33,991 nucleotides of DNA. Origin: an uncultured Spirochaetales bacterium. Lineage in GTDB: Bacteria; Spirochaetota; Spirochaetia; Sphaerochaetales; Sphaerochaetaceae. The stretch is from the NCBI GenBank assembly GCA_949285785.1, contig CASEAG010000030.1, forward strand, positions 1 through 33,991, read 5' to 3'. Below the pieces are notes generated by a model that saw only the letters and a program-made list of their open reading frames with translations, did no database searches and had not been told where the DNA came from. The position numbers were made by a program, and so were the translations under genes. Of this stretch, positions 1 through 7,610 are shown piece by piece (the stretch's first letter is position 1; every line of letters begins with the position of its first letter).

Positions 1-140
1 ACAACCAGCTGAGGATCCTCGAGGAGATCGTCCACGAGGCGGACCCCAAGGCCTTCATGTTCATAAGCGAGGCCTTCCAGGTGCTCGGCAACGGCTTCAC
101 CCCGTTCCGCGACAAGGTGGAGTCCAGCAACCAGAACTGA
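1..140 (+). CDS. C-terminal fragment of a YitT/DUF2179-family membrane protein (partial at window edge)
   Basis: An open frame enters from the left edge (first whole codon at 3) and stops at 138-140. The 45 visible residues include the stretches ILEEIVHEADPKAFMFIS and EAFQVLGNGF. These match my memory of the cytoplasmic DUF2179 domain that ends YitT-type proteins, where an I-x-E-I-x-x-x-D-P-x-A-F-x-x-x-x-E-x-x-x-V-x-G-x-G-F pattern is typical. The membrane part lies outside the window. Such proteins have no well-defined biochemical role. The family call rests on about 45 residues only. Confidence 0.6.
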   Translation, partial: NQLRILEEIVHEADPKAFMFISEAFQVLGNGFTPFRDKVESSNQN

Positions 141-149
141 CACGCCGCC

Positions 150-179
150 TTGCCCCGGGAGGTCCTTTGGGGCTATAGT
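150..179 (+). promoter_or_regulatory. Putative sigma-70 promoter of the MFS gene
   Basis: TTGCCC at 150-155 and TATAGT at 174-179 are separated by 18 bp. The start codon follows at 201, after GGAGG at 188-192. The -10 is good and the -35 is moderate. Confidence 0.45.
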
Positions 180-200
180 CCTCCACCGGAGGATGTGAAG

Positions 201-1376
201 ATGTTTTCGCTGGGATCTTTCCTTGACGTCAGGAAGGAGGACAGGCCGCTGCTGTACTACACGTACTACGCGTTCCTGGTCTCCGGGATGATGAGCACCG
301 TGCTGGGTGCGATTTTGCCGAGCCTGTCCGCCGAATACGGGCTTTCCTATTCCGTGCAGGGCTCTCTGCTCTCGTTCCATCAGATCGGCAACCTGGCCGC
401 GGTGTATCTGGCGGGATTCCTCCCTTACGCCATCGGCCGCAAGAGGAGCACGCTGCTTGGAGCCAGCGGAATCATACTGGGACTCGTCTTCATGACGCTG
501 TACGGCAATCCGCTTTTTCTGATGCTGGCCTTCGCCCTGACGGGAATCGGACGCGGGACGCTTTCGAACATGACCAACGTCGTCGTCGGACAGTGCGCCG
601 GCAACAAGGCGGGTGGCCTCAACCTTCTTCATGCATCCTATGCCGTGGGCGCCTTCATATCGCCCCTGATCGCCCTTGCCGCAGGTGATTCCTGGTGGAA
701 GTGGCCGTGCTGGGCCATATCCGCCCTCATGCTGCTCTCGCTTGTCCTGATCGGCACTTCGTCCCTGAGCAGCGAGCGCACGAAGAGGGACCGCGACGGT
801 GGACAGAAGAGCTTCATGAAGGACTTCGCCTTCTGGCTCAACACGCTGATCATGCTCTTCTACCTGTGCGCCGAGGCCTCCCTCACCGGTTGGCTCGTGA
901 CCTACTTCAAGGACAGCGGCATGCTCCCGGCATCACTTGCACCTTCGGTCCAGTCGCTGATGTGGGTCACGATACTCGTCGGCCGTCTGGTGTGCGCAAG
1001 CCTGTCCGTACGGATGAACAAGGCCGTGCTGATCATGATCCTGGGAACCGTGATGACCGGTTTCTTCGCGCTCATGGTCCTCACCTCCAGCCCCGCCGTG
1101 GCGATGGTTGCCGTCCTTGGGGTGGGGCTGTCCATGAGCGGCATCTATCCGACGACGCTCTCGACGATGCCCGGAAAGTACAACTCGTCCACCGTTGCAA
1201 CAGGCACCTGCATAGCCGTGGCGTCTGTCGGCGGAATCGTGATGCCGATGATCATAGGCGCCGTCGCGGAGACCAGCGGACTTGCAAGCGGAATCTCGCT
1301 GATCCTCTTCGCCCTGGTGGTCATGCTTGCTCTGATGCTGACCAAGCTTGTACTGACTCTCAGAGGACGGGTCTGA
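201..1376 (+). CDS. Major facilitator superfamily transporter, FHS (fucose permease)-like
   Basis: The product is a 391-residue polytopic inner-membrane protein with about 12 hydrophobic segments, predicted to move a small solute, probably a sugar, by proton or sodium coupling. The basic loop after the second hydrophobic segment (AIGRKRST) is the usual MFS motif. The stretch LNLLHASYAVGAFISPL resembles the helix-5 signature of the fucose:H+ symporter group, and this supports the subfamily call. The start at 201 is chosen because GGAGG lies 8 bases upstream; the open frame reaches back to 150 but without an RBS. The gene converges on the rhamnose operon, which contains no transporter of its own, so it could be the rhamnose importer. 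That is inference from position only; an efflux role is also possible. Confidence 0.75.
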   Translation: MFSLGSFLDVRKEDRPLLYYTYYAFLVSGMMSTVLGAILPSLSAEYGLSYSVQGSLLSFHQIGNLAAVYLAGFLPYAIGRKRSTLLGASGIILGLVFMTLYGNPLFLMLAFALTGIGRGTLSNMTNVVVGQCAGNKAGGLNLLHASYAVGAFISPLIALAAGDSWWKWPCWAISALMLLSLVLIGTSSLSSERTKRDRDGGQKSFMKDFAFWLNTLIMLFYLCAEASLTGWLVTYFKDSGMLPASLAPSVQSLMWVTILVGRLVCASLSVRMNKAVLIMILGTVMTGFFALMVLTSSPAVAMVAVLGVGLSMSGIYPTTLSTMPGKYNSSTVATGTCIAVASVGGIVMPMIIGAVAETSGLASGISLILFALVVMLALMLTKLVLTLRGRV

Positions 1377-1383
1377 GACGACA

Positions 1384-1409
1384 GGGCGCGACCTGTGACG
1401 GCCGCGCCC
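1384..1409. terminator. GC-rich hairpin between convergent MFS and rhaD genes
   Basis: GGGCGCG (1384-1390) pairs with CGCGCCC (1403-1409) across a 12-base loop, in the 57-bp gap between convergent genes. There is no T-run on either side. It may act as a weak bidirectional terminator or simply as a 3'-end stabilising hairpin. Confidence 0.35.
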
Positions 1410-1433
1410 ATATCCATGCCGTGATCATGATCC

Positions 1434-2234
1434 TCAGTCCAGGAAGTCCTCGTTGATCTTCACGCCGAAGGCGTCGGCGAGGAGGCGCAGCTGGTCGTCG
1501 CCTATCGTCCTCACGATTCCCGCACCCTTCGCCTTGAGGTATATCTCCGCCGCCTTCTCGATGGTGTGCACAAGACCGAAGGTCTCGTCGAAGGTCTCGC
1601 CCGAGCCGAATATGCCATGGAAGGCCCACACGACGGCGGGGTAGGTCCTGATCAGCCTCGACGTCTCGAGCGCTATGTCCGTGCCGCCGGGGATCATCCA
1701 GTCCAGTATGCCGACACCCTCGGGGAACACGACGGCACACTCCGTCTCGCTCTGCCAGAGGATGCGCGAGAGCACTCTGGCATCCGGCTCGATCGTGTAG
1801 CTCAGCGCCGTGATGTTCGCCGGGTGGGCGTGGTAGATCACGCGGCATCTTCCATCTGTGACTGCGCATCTGGCGATGTGGTTGAGCAGATGGCTGGGCA
1901 GCTCGCTGGTCGGCTTCGCACCATCCTCGAGGCCCCAGAGTATCGTGTAGCCGGCACCATCGTCGTCGATGCGGATGATGCCCATGTTCCTTTCAGGCTC
2001 GAGAGGCATGTTGCGCATGTACCTTCCGCTTCCGGACGTGATGAAGTGCTCTCCGGCCAGAGCGGAAGCATCGATGGGCAGGGCAAGATGCCTGTCCTGC
2101 GTGAACAGGTCCATGCATTCCTCGACCTCCTCCGGTCTCATCCTGTATGTAAGGTTGCCGCCGTTCCTCTCGTGCCAGCCCAGCTTGTAGCCGTCGTAGC
2201 ACATCCTGATGTAGTCCTCGATCACCTTGTGCAT
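1434..2234 (-). CDS. rhaD: Rhamnulose-1-phosphate aldolase
   Basis: This class II (zinc) aldolase would cleave L-rhamnulose 1-phosphate to dihydroxyacetone phosphate and L-lactaldehyde in the cytoplasm. The 266-residue length fits the family (E. coli RhaD has 274). Visible signatures are HERNGGNLTYR near the N-terminus, the phosphate-binding FITSGSGRYMRN, the catalytic-glutamate region GAKPTSELPSHLLNHIA, the zinc pair HAHPANITAL, and a third histidine in AFHGIFGSG. It is the last gene of rhaB-rhaA-rhaD, starting 3 bases after the rhaA stop, with AAGGAG upstream of its ATG. Family members also act on fuculose phosphate, but the neighbours fix the assignment. Confidence 0.93.
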   Translation of the reverse strand: MHKVIEDYIRMCYDGYKLGWHERNGGNLTYRMRPEEVEECMDLFTQDRHLALPIDASALAGEHFITSGSGRYMRNMPLEPERNMGIIRIDDDGAGYTILWGLEDGAKPTSELPSHLLNHIARCAVTDGRCRVIYHAHPANITALSYTIEPDARVLSRILWQSETECAVVFPEGVGILDWMIPGGTDIALETSRLIRTYPAVVWAFHGIFGSGETFDETFGLVHTIEKAAEIYLKAKGAGIVRTIGDDQLRLLADAFGVKINEDFLD

Positions 2235-2237
2235 GTC

Positions 2238-3473
2238 TCAGCTCCTTTTCAGGAGGACGTCCTCCTCGTATTTCCTCACTGCATCGTACCATGCGAATCC
2301 GGGTTCGATGCCCTCTCTTCTCAGGAACTCGTTCCACACCTCCTGCCAGGGCAGCTCGTTCATCGACTCGCCGTAGGCGAACAGGTGGGTGAAGTCCTCC
2401 TTCTCCTGGTCGGCGGCCATTCCTTCCCCATCCTCGAGCATGGCCATCAGCAGGGCCTTCTTCATGTTGTTCGTGCCGACGACCCAGGCCACGATGCGGT
2501 TGATCGAGGCGTCGAAGAAGTCAAGGCCGATGAGGACCTTGTCCAGTGCGTCGCAGCGGACGATCTGCCTGGCGATGGCGCGGATCTCGTCGTCCAGACG
2601 CACCACATGGTCGCTGTCCCAGCGCACCGCGCGGGTCACGTGCAGCGGGATCCGGTCGAACACGGTCAGCAGCGCGGGGATCTTGTCCGCAACGGATTCG
2701 GTTGGGTGGTAGTGGCCGTTGTCCAGCAGCTGGTAGACACCCTTGTGGCTCGCAGCGTAGCCCAGGTAGAACTCGCCCGAGCCGACCGTGAAGGACTCGA
2801 CTCCGATGCCGAACACCTTGCTCTCCACGCTGTCGATGACACCATCGAGCTTCTCGCTGAAGATCCGGTCCAGGCATTCCTTCAGCCTCAGGCGCGGGGT
2901 CAGACAGTCGGCCGGCGTGTCCTTGAAGCCGTCCGGGATCCAGAGATTGCACGTGCTCCAGCCTCCCAGCTCGCGTGCGAAGTGCGCAGCCACACGGCGG
3001 CTGCGGATGCAGTGCTCCGTCCAGAACCTGCGCACCTCATCGTGCGGGGAGGAGAGGGTGAGGTTGTTGACGACCATCGGGTGGGAGAAGCAGGTCGGGT
3101 TGAAGTCCAATCCGAGGCCATGCTCCTTGGCGAAGTCGACCCATCCGTCGTAGTCCTCCGGCTCGATTGCGTCCCTGTCCACATCCCGGCCTCCCGTGAT
3201 GTAGCTGGCGTGCAGGTTGAGTCTCTTGGCGCCGGGGATCATGGAGGAGGCGAAGGCGAAGTCCGCCATCAGCTCCTGTGCGTTGCGTGCCCTTCCGGGA
3301 TAGTTGCCGGTCGTCTGGATGCCTCCGGACAGGGCCCGGGCCCCCTTCTCGAAGCCGACCACGTCATCGCCCTGCCAGCAGTTGATGCTGACCGGGACTT
3401 CTGCGATGGTCGCGAGCACCTTCTCCGTGTCTATGCCGATGGCGGCGTAGGCGTCTCTCGCTTCACTGTACAT
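2238..3473 (-). CDS. rhaA: L-rhamnose isomerase
   Basis: This enzyme would interconvert L-rhamnose and L-rhamnulose, the first step after ring opening or mutarotation. It has 411 residues (E. coli RhaA has 419). Recognisable stretches are NCWQGDDVVGFE near the N-terminus, the metal and substrate region LNLHASYITGGRDVDRDAIEP, then GLGLDFNPTCFSHP, and the C-terminal RREGIEPGFAWYDAVRKYE. All are characteristic of metal-dependent RhaA TIM barrels. The start follows AGGAGG, and the first 11 bases overlap the end of rhaB, which implies translational coupling. No frameshift or missing segment is seen. Confidence 0.95.
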   Translation of the reverse strand: MYSEARDAYAAIGIDTEKVLATIAEVPVSINCWQGDDVVGFEKGARALSGGIQTTGNYPGRARNAQELMADFAFASSMIPGAKRLNLHASYITGGRDVDRDAIEPEDYDGWVDFAKEHGLGLDFNPTCFSHPMVVNNLTLSSPHDEVRRFWTEHCIRSRRVAAHFARELGGWSTCNLWIPDGFKDTPADCLTPRLRLKECLDRIFSEKLDGVIDSVESKVFGIGVESFTVGSGEFYLGYAASHKGVYQLLDNGHYHPTESVADKIPALLTVFDRIPLHVTRAVRWDSDHVVRLDDEIRAIARQIVRCDALDKVLIGLDFFDASINRIVAWVVGTNNMKKALLMAMLEDGEGMAADQEKEDFTHLFAYGESMNELPWQEVWNEFLRREGIEPGFAWYDAVRKYEEDVLLKRS

Positions 3474-4833
3474 TGTCTTCCTCCTGAGTGATGTGTCCTA
3501 TGTCGAACGAGGATGTCAGAATCCGGACGATGTCCTCCCTCCTGATCAGCCCCGTATGCATCATCGCGGACAGCAGGGCGCCCGTGGCGCTTCCCTCCTG
3601 CGGCCCCGTGGTGATTTCGAGCCCCGTGTATTTCCCGGCCAGCGTGTTCAGATACCCGTCCCTGGAGCCGCCTCCGACGATGGCCAGGTGGGTGAATCGA
3701 TGGCCCGTGATGTCCTCCAGCTGTCTGATCGAGCGTGCGTATGCGTCCGCAAGGCTGTGGTAGACCACGTTTGCCACCTCTCCGAGGCCTTCGGGCCTGG
3801 AGAGCCCCTGCTCGGCTATGGCGTCGGAGACCTCCCTTGTCATGGAGCGCGGCGCCAGGAACCGGTCGTCCATCGGATCGACGAGACCGGCCAGCGGACT
3901 TTCCTTCGCCGATGCCACCATGTCGTCGAATGTGACATCGTCGCCCGCCTCCCTGCGTATGTTCTGCAGCATCCAGGTGCCCATGATGTTCTTCAGCAGA
4001 CGGATGCGCCCATCGTCGGCCCCTTCGTTGGTCAGGTTGGCCATGCGCGCCCCATCATCCGTGTATGCCCTGTCGCTGATGCACCCCAGAAGCGACCAGG
4101 TGCCCGATGAGAGGAAGAGGGAGGTGGCGCCCAGCGGACTGGCGAGCACCGCCGATGCCGTGTCGTGAGTGGGTGCAAGTATGAATGAGGCATCGTACCC
4201 GATGTCCTCTCTCACCGGTCCCAGGACGGTGCCGGGCATGGACAGGTCGCCAAATAGCCGCTGCGGAAGACCGAGCTCGTCGATGAGATCCCTGTCCCAT
4301 TCCCCCGTTCCCGCCTTCAGCAGGCCAGATGTGCTGGCGTTGGTGTACTCCTGCACCTTGACTCCGGTGAGCCTGAAGGCAAGGTAGTCCGGAATGAAGA
4401 GCAGACTATGCGCCTTCTCGAGCATGTCCGGATCCTCCGCCTTCTGTGCCAGCAGCTGGTAGACCGTGTTGAACTTCTGGTGCTGGATGCCGGTGCGCCG
4501 GTACAGCTCCTCACGCGACACGGGACATGCGACCTGGTCTGTCCTGCCGTCCCTGTATGCAACGGCAGGCGTCAGCAGTCTGTCCCCGGCGTCGAGAAGC
4601 ACATAGTCCACCGCCCAGGTGTCGATGGTGATGTAGTCCGCCCTTCCGGCCTTCCGCAGGCCTGCCACCATTTCGTGGTAGAGCATCTCGATGTCCCAGC
4701 ACAGGTGACCGCCGATGATGCGCTGTCTGTTCTCGAAGCGGTGGACGACCTGGGTGACGATGCGTCCGTCCTCTAGACGGGCCTTGACGAGCTTGCCGCT
4801 CGAGGCTCCGATGTCCATTGCAAGATAGGTCAT
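3463..4833 (-). CDS. rhaB: Rhamnulokinase (FGGY family)
   Basis: This cytoplasmic kinase would phosphorylate L-rhamnulose with ATP. The 456-residue protein starts with the sugar-kinase nucleotide motif MTYLAMDIGASSGK. It continues with WDIEMLYHEM, the substrate-binding TWAVDYVLLD, AYRDGRTD, the central APTHDTASAV, and a C-terminal FGGY-type ATP-binding stretch THLAIVGGGSRDGYLN. The frame is open back to 4935, but only the ATG at 4833 has a Shine-Dalgarno sequence (GAGGAT) and the family's expected N-terminus. It is the first gene of the operon and is divergent from the AraC-type regulator. Its start codon lies inside a 12-bp inverted repeat shared with that gene. Confidence 0.94.
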   Translation of the reverse strand: MTYLAMDIGASSGKLVKARLEDGRIVTQVVHRFENRQRIIGGHLCWDIEMLYHEMVAGLRKAGRADYITIDTWAVDYVLLDAGDRLLTPAVAYRDGRTDQVACPVSREELYRRTGIQHQKFNTVYQLLAQKAEDPDMLEKAHSLLFIPDYLAFRLTGVKVQEYTNASTSGLLKAGTGEWDRDLIDELGLPQRLFGDLSMPGTVLGPVREDIGYDASFILAPTHDTASAVLASPLGATSLFLSSGTWSLLGCISDRAYTDDGARMANLTNEGADDGRIRLLKNIMGTWMLQNIRREAGDDVTFDDMVASAKESPLAGLVDPMDDRFLAPRSMTREVSDAIAEQGLSRPEGLGEVANVVYHSLADAYARSIRQLEDITGHRFTHLAIVGGGSRDGYLNTLAGKYTGLEITTGPQEGSATGALLSAMMHTGLIRREDIVRILTSSFDIGHITQEEDNVQ

Positions 4834-4930
4834 GACTACATCCTCGTGCCGCTTTGGCGCATACGCAAGTGATTGTTTCCACGTTTTATTGATTGATTTT
4901 GACAAAACGGTGTGTGAAGATGTAGTCATG
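4831..4930. promoter_or_regulatory. Divergent rhaB / araC-type control region with start-codon inverted repeat
   Basis: The 94 bp between the two start codons must hold both promoters. CATGACTACATC (4831-4842) and GATGTAGTCATG (4919-4930) are perfect 12-bp inverted copies, each containing the start codon and leader of one gene. In the middle are TTTTGACAAAA (4897-4907), an odd-length palindrome that contains a TTGACA, and an ATTGATTGATT repeat. These are candidate regulator or sigma-factor contacts. I cannot place convincing -10 boxes on either strand, which is common for activator-dependent AraC-type promoters. Confidence 0.6.
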
Positions 4931-5893
4931 AGCACGATTCTTGATGGATTTTACACTCTCAGCGAAGAGGAGAAGTACTACAGGACGCTGTACGAGGAGG
5001 GCCGGAGCAGTGTGGAGTACGTCATGCTGCCCAGCCAGGTCCAGGACTCGGCAAGGCTTGACGAGCGCATAATCCTCTCGTCGGCCTATTACGATCTGGG
5101 CGAAGAGGAGACGGTGGTGCTGATGAAGCATCCCTGCTTCATGCCACGCTACATGCACTCACACCGCTTCGTCGAGTTCTCGTATGTGCTCTCCGGCAGT
5201 GCCAGGGAGGAGGTGGAGGGCTCCTCGTTCACCGTGTCTGCAGGGGATGTCGTCATCCTGATGCCCGGCTTCTACCACAGCATCTGGGTCGGTGACGAGA
5301 AGACCGTCGTGCTCAATCTTCTGGTGGACCGCGACTTCTTCATGCATCTCGACGAGCGCTTCCGCCTCCACCTTGCGGACAAGAGCCATGTGGTGATGGG
5401 CCATGTCGACCTGGGCCGGGAGCTTGAGACCCTGGTGGTCCAGGATGCCGTCAGGGACGAGGTGAGGCTGATGATGAAGGAGGTCGTCTTCGAGCTCATG
5501 CTGCTGGAGACGAGAAGACAGGGTTCTCTGGTGCGCCAGGGCGAGGTCGGAGGACGCAAGGAGGTCTTCCGGATCATGAGCTACATCGAGGAGCACAGCC
5601 ACGACGTGACGCTGACGTCCTTCGCCTCCCACTTCGGCATAACCGAGCAGTATGCATCACGACTCATCCGCGACAAGACGGGTCTGTCCTTCTCCGACAT
5701 CGTGCGACGGCTTCGCATGGAGGAGGCCGCACAGCTTCTGAGGCATGACCGGCTGTCCGCCAAGCAGATCGCCTATATGGTCGGCTACAGTTCGCCGGAG
5801 CATTTCAGCCGTACGTTCAAGGCATACTACGGCGTGAGCCCGGACGCCTGGAGGAGGGCCGGTTCGTCAGTCCAGGTGGAACATCTCCTCTAA
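4928..5893 (+). CDS. AraC-family transcriptional regulator of the rhamnose operon
   Basis: The product has 321 residues. The N-terminal half holds an AraC-type cupin ligand domain (HSHRFVEFSYVLSG, then GDVVILMPGFYHSIW). The last ~100 residues hold the paired helix-turn-helix domain, with VTLTSFASHFGITEQYASRLIRD as the first HTH and SAKQIAYMVGYSSPEHFSRTFK plus GVSPDAWRR as the second. It is transcribed divergently from rhaB and probably activates rhaBAD (and rhaM) in response to L-rhamnose. It is a single regulator, unlike the RhaR-RhaS pair of E. coli. I chose the ATG at 4928 because the upstream frame lacks an RBS and runs into rhaB. The last 27 bases overlap the 3' end of rhaM on the other strand. 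Confidence 0.85.
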   Translation: MSTILDGFYTLSEEEKYYRTLYEEGRSSVEYVMLPSQVQDSARLDERIILSSAYYDLGEEETVVLMKHPCFMPRYMHSHRFVEFSYVLSGSAREEVEGSSFTVSAGDVVILMPGFYHSIWVGDEKTVVLNLLVDRDFFMHLDERFRLHLADKSHVVMGHVDLGRELETLVVQDAVRDEVRLMMKEVVFELMLLETRRQGSLVRQGEVGGRKEVFRIMSYIEEHSHDVTLTSFASHFGITEQYASRLIRDKTGLSFSDIVRRLRMEEAAQLLRHDRLSAKQIAYMVGYSSPEHFSRTFKAYYGVSPDAWRRAGSSVQVEHLL

Positions 5894-6184
5894 CGGGATG
5901 GACACGGGGCTCTCGTCCTCGTTGGTCTCCATCAGAGGTGCCATGTAGTGCCACCAGTCCCTTATCGCCTGCTCGCCTCCCAGGTCCTGGCTCCCCTTGT
6001 CTCCAGAGACCTTCTGGAACGCGAACAGCGTGTCCGTCTCCTCGTCCAGGTAGATCGAGTAGTCGTATACGCCACTGTCCTTGAGGATTCTCCTCACCTC
6101 CGGCCAGAGGGCCGCATGACGGGCCTTGTACTCGTCCCTGCAGCCTTTCTTCAGCTTCATCCTGAACGCTTCACGTCTTTCCAT
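5867..6184 (-). CDS. rhaM: L-rhamnose mutarotase
   Basis: This 105-residue protein would interconvert the alpha and beta anomers of L-rhamnose, feeding RhaA. It aligns from memory along its whole length with E. coli RhaM (104 aa): AFRMKLKKGCRDEYKARH, with Tyr19 and catalytic-type His23, then WPEV, YSIYLDEET, the tryptophan pair at 77-78, and the C-terminal ESPVSIPLEEMFHLD. The start at 6184 keeps the conserved R-x-x-A-F N-terminus. There is no Shine-Dalgarno before this ATG, and a trpB terminator-like hairpin ends only about 10 bases upstream. The gene is convergent with the regulator and overlaps it by 27 bases. Confidence 0.9.
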   Translation of the reverse strand: MERREAFRMKLKKGCRDEYKARHAALWPEVRRILKDSGVYDYSIYLDEETDTLFAFQKVSGDKGSQDLGGEQAIRDWWHYMAPLMETNEDESPVSIPLEEMFHLD

Positions 6185-6187
6185 GGG

Positions 6188-6221
6188 AAAAGGATACCGC
6201 CATCCTGACGGACGGCGGCAT
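6188..6221 (-). terminator. trpB terminator immediately before rhaM
   Basis: On the minus strand ATGCCGCC pairs with GGCGGTAT (plus-strand 6214-6221 and 6194-6201; 8 pairs including one G-U), followed by CCTTTT. It lies 37 bases after the trpB stop and ends just before the rhaM start codon. Confidence 0.5.
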
Positions 6222-6257
6222 GCCTTTTGATGTCTTTTCTTGACTTTTGACGGACTT

Positions 6258-7550
6258 TCAGTGCCTGACCTGCTGGATGTGGGACAGGAACTCCTTGTAG
6301 CTGCTGGTGCTCTTCTCGTCGGGTTCGTACTCGACAAGAGGGTAGTTGTGCATGACGAAGTCGATGTCCTTGTCGCCGCGACCTGACAGGTTGACCAGAA
6401 TGTTGCGATCCCCGTCCAGCCCCTGCGCCAGCTTGACGGCGTAGGCCACGGCATGGCTGGACTCCAGGGCGGGGATGATGCCCTCCATCCTGGAGAGGGC
6501 GTAGAAGGCCTCTACCGCCTCCCTGTCCGTGATCGTGGTGTACTCGACGCGTCCGATGTCGTGCAGCTGGCAGTGCTGGGGTCCGCTTCCCGGGTAGTCC
6601 AGGCCGGATGCGATCGAATAGACGGGCAGGGGCTCGCCCTTGTCGTCCTGTATCAGGATGGTCCTGAAGCCGTGGAGAATGCCCGGCCTGCCCATCGTGA
6701 GGGAGGCGGCGTGGGCTCCGGTCTCAAGGCCCATTCCTCCCGGCTCGACTCCGTACAGCTTCACATCCTCGTCGTCCAGGAACGCCGAGAAGATGCCCAT
6801 CGCGTTGCTGCCTCCGCCGACACAGGCGACGACATCGTCTGGAAGACGGCCGGTCATCTGGAGCATCTGGCGCCTGGCCTCGACTCCGATCACGGACTGG
6901 AAGTCGCGCACCATCATGGGGAAGGGGTGCGGCCCGACGACGGAGCCGATGCAGTAGATCTGGTTCACCGGATCCTTCAGGTAGGCCTTGAAAGCCTCGT
7001 CGACCGCGTCCTTGAGCGTACGGGTGCCGGTCTTGACGGGTATGACCTTCGCCCCGAGTATCTTCATGCGCGATACGTTGGGCGCCTCCTTCATCACATC
7101 GACCTCTCCCATGTAGATGTCGCACTCCAGGCCCATCAGGGCCGCGGCGGTGGCCAGGGCGACTCCGTGCTGTCCGGCTCCGGTCTCCGCAATGACCTTC
7201 CTCTTGCCCATGCGCTTTGCAAGCAGAACCTCTCCGAGGCAGTGGTTTATCTTGTGGGCGCCGGTGTGGTTGAGGTCCTCCCTCTTGAGGTAGATCCTGG
7301 CGCCTCCTACGGCCTTCGTGAGATTGGCAGCGAACGTCACCGGGCTGGGTCGTCCGGTGTAGTGTTCATGCAGGCTCGCCAGCTCCTGGACGAACGTGGG
7401 GTCCTGGCTTATCTCTTCGTACTTGGCCGCGACTTCGTCCATGACCTTCTGCAGCTCCTCGGGCACGAAGGATCCTCCGTATTCGCCGAAGAAGCCTTTG
7501 TCGTCGGGGCGGCTGGCGGTGTCTATCTCTGCGTTTATGAGATTCTTCAT
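6258..7550 (-). CDS. trpB: Tryptophan synthase beta chain, standalone
   Basis: This PLP enzyme would condense indole with L-serine to give L-tryptophan. PLP Lys100 lies in HTGAHKINH, catalytic-type Glu122 in AETGAGQHG, and the phosphate loop is [20 protein letters not shown] near the N-terminus and GRGDKDI near the C-terminus are also standard for TrpB1. The protein has 430 residues, about 30 more than usual. The surplus is mainly a tail after [10 protein letters not shown] ([15 protein letters not shown]...). No trpA or other trp gene is in the window, so it may salvage indole or work with a distant TrpA. AAAGGAGA precedes the ATG, and it has its own promoter. Confidence 0.95.
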   Translation of the reverse strand: MKNLINAEIDTASRPDDKGFFGEYGGSFVPEELQKVMDEVAAKYEEISQDPTFVQELASLHEHYTGRPSPVTFAANLTKAVGGARIYLKREDLNHTGAHKINHCLGEVLLAKRMGKRKVIAETGAGQHGVALATAAALMGLECDIYMGEVDVMKEAPNVSRMKILGAKVIPVKTGTRTLKDAVDEAFKAYLKDPVNQIYCIGSVVGPHPFPMMVRDFQSVIGVEARRQMLQMTGRLPDDVVACVGGGSNAMGIFSAFLDDEDVKLYGVEPGGMGLETGAHAASLTMGRPGILHGFRTILIQDDKGEPLPVYSIASGLDYPGSGPQHCQLHDIGRVEYTTITDREAVEAFYALSRMEGIIPALESSHAVAYAVKLAQGLDGDRNILVNLSGRGDKDIDFVMHNYPLVEYEPDEKSTSSYKEFLSHIQQVRH

Positions 7551-7580
7551 TGCGGTTCTCCTTTGTTTTTGTGTATAGAA

Positions 7581-7610
7581 ACACTACTGTATGCCGAAAC
7601 GCGGTGTCAA
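7581..7610 (-). promoter_or_regulatory. Putative trpB promoter
   Basis: On the minus strand TTGACA (7610-7605) and TAGTGT (7586-7581) are separated by 18 bp, with transcription expected to start near 7574. The -35 hexamer contains the stop codon of the upstream AlkD-like gene. The leader is only about 25 nt, too short for an attenuator peptide or T-box. Confidence 0.5.

Noticed and set aside
1566-3491. Long plus-strand open frame (641 codons) opposite rhaD and rhaA
   Set aside because: It is a shadow of two clearly identified genes, lacks an RBS and resembles no protein family.
4832-4927. Longer AraC-type and RhaB N-termini extending into the divergent region
   Set aside because: Both extended frames would overlap each other's leaders, lack an RBS and add residues with no family similarity.
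7551-7610. Tryptophan attenuator or T-box before trpB
   Set aside because: The predicted leader is about 25 nt, with no Trp-rich leader peptide and no antiterminator structure.
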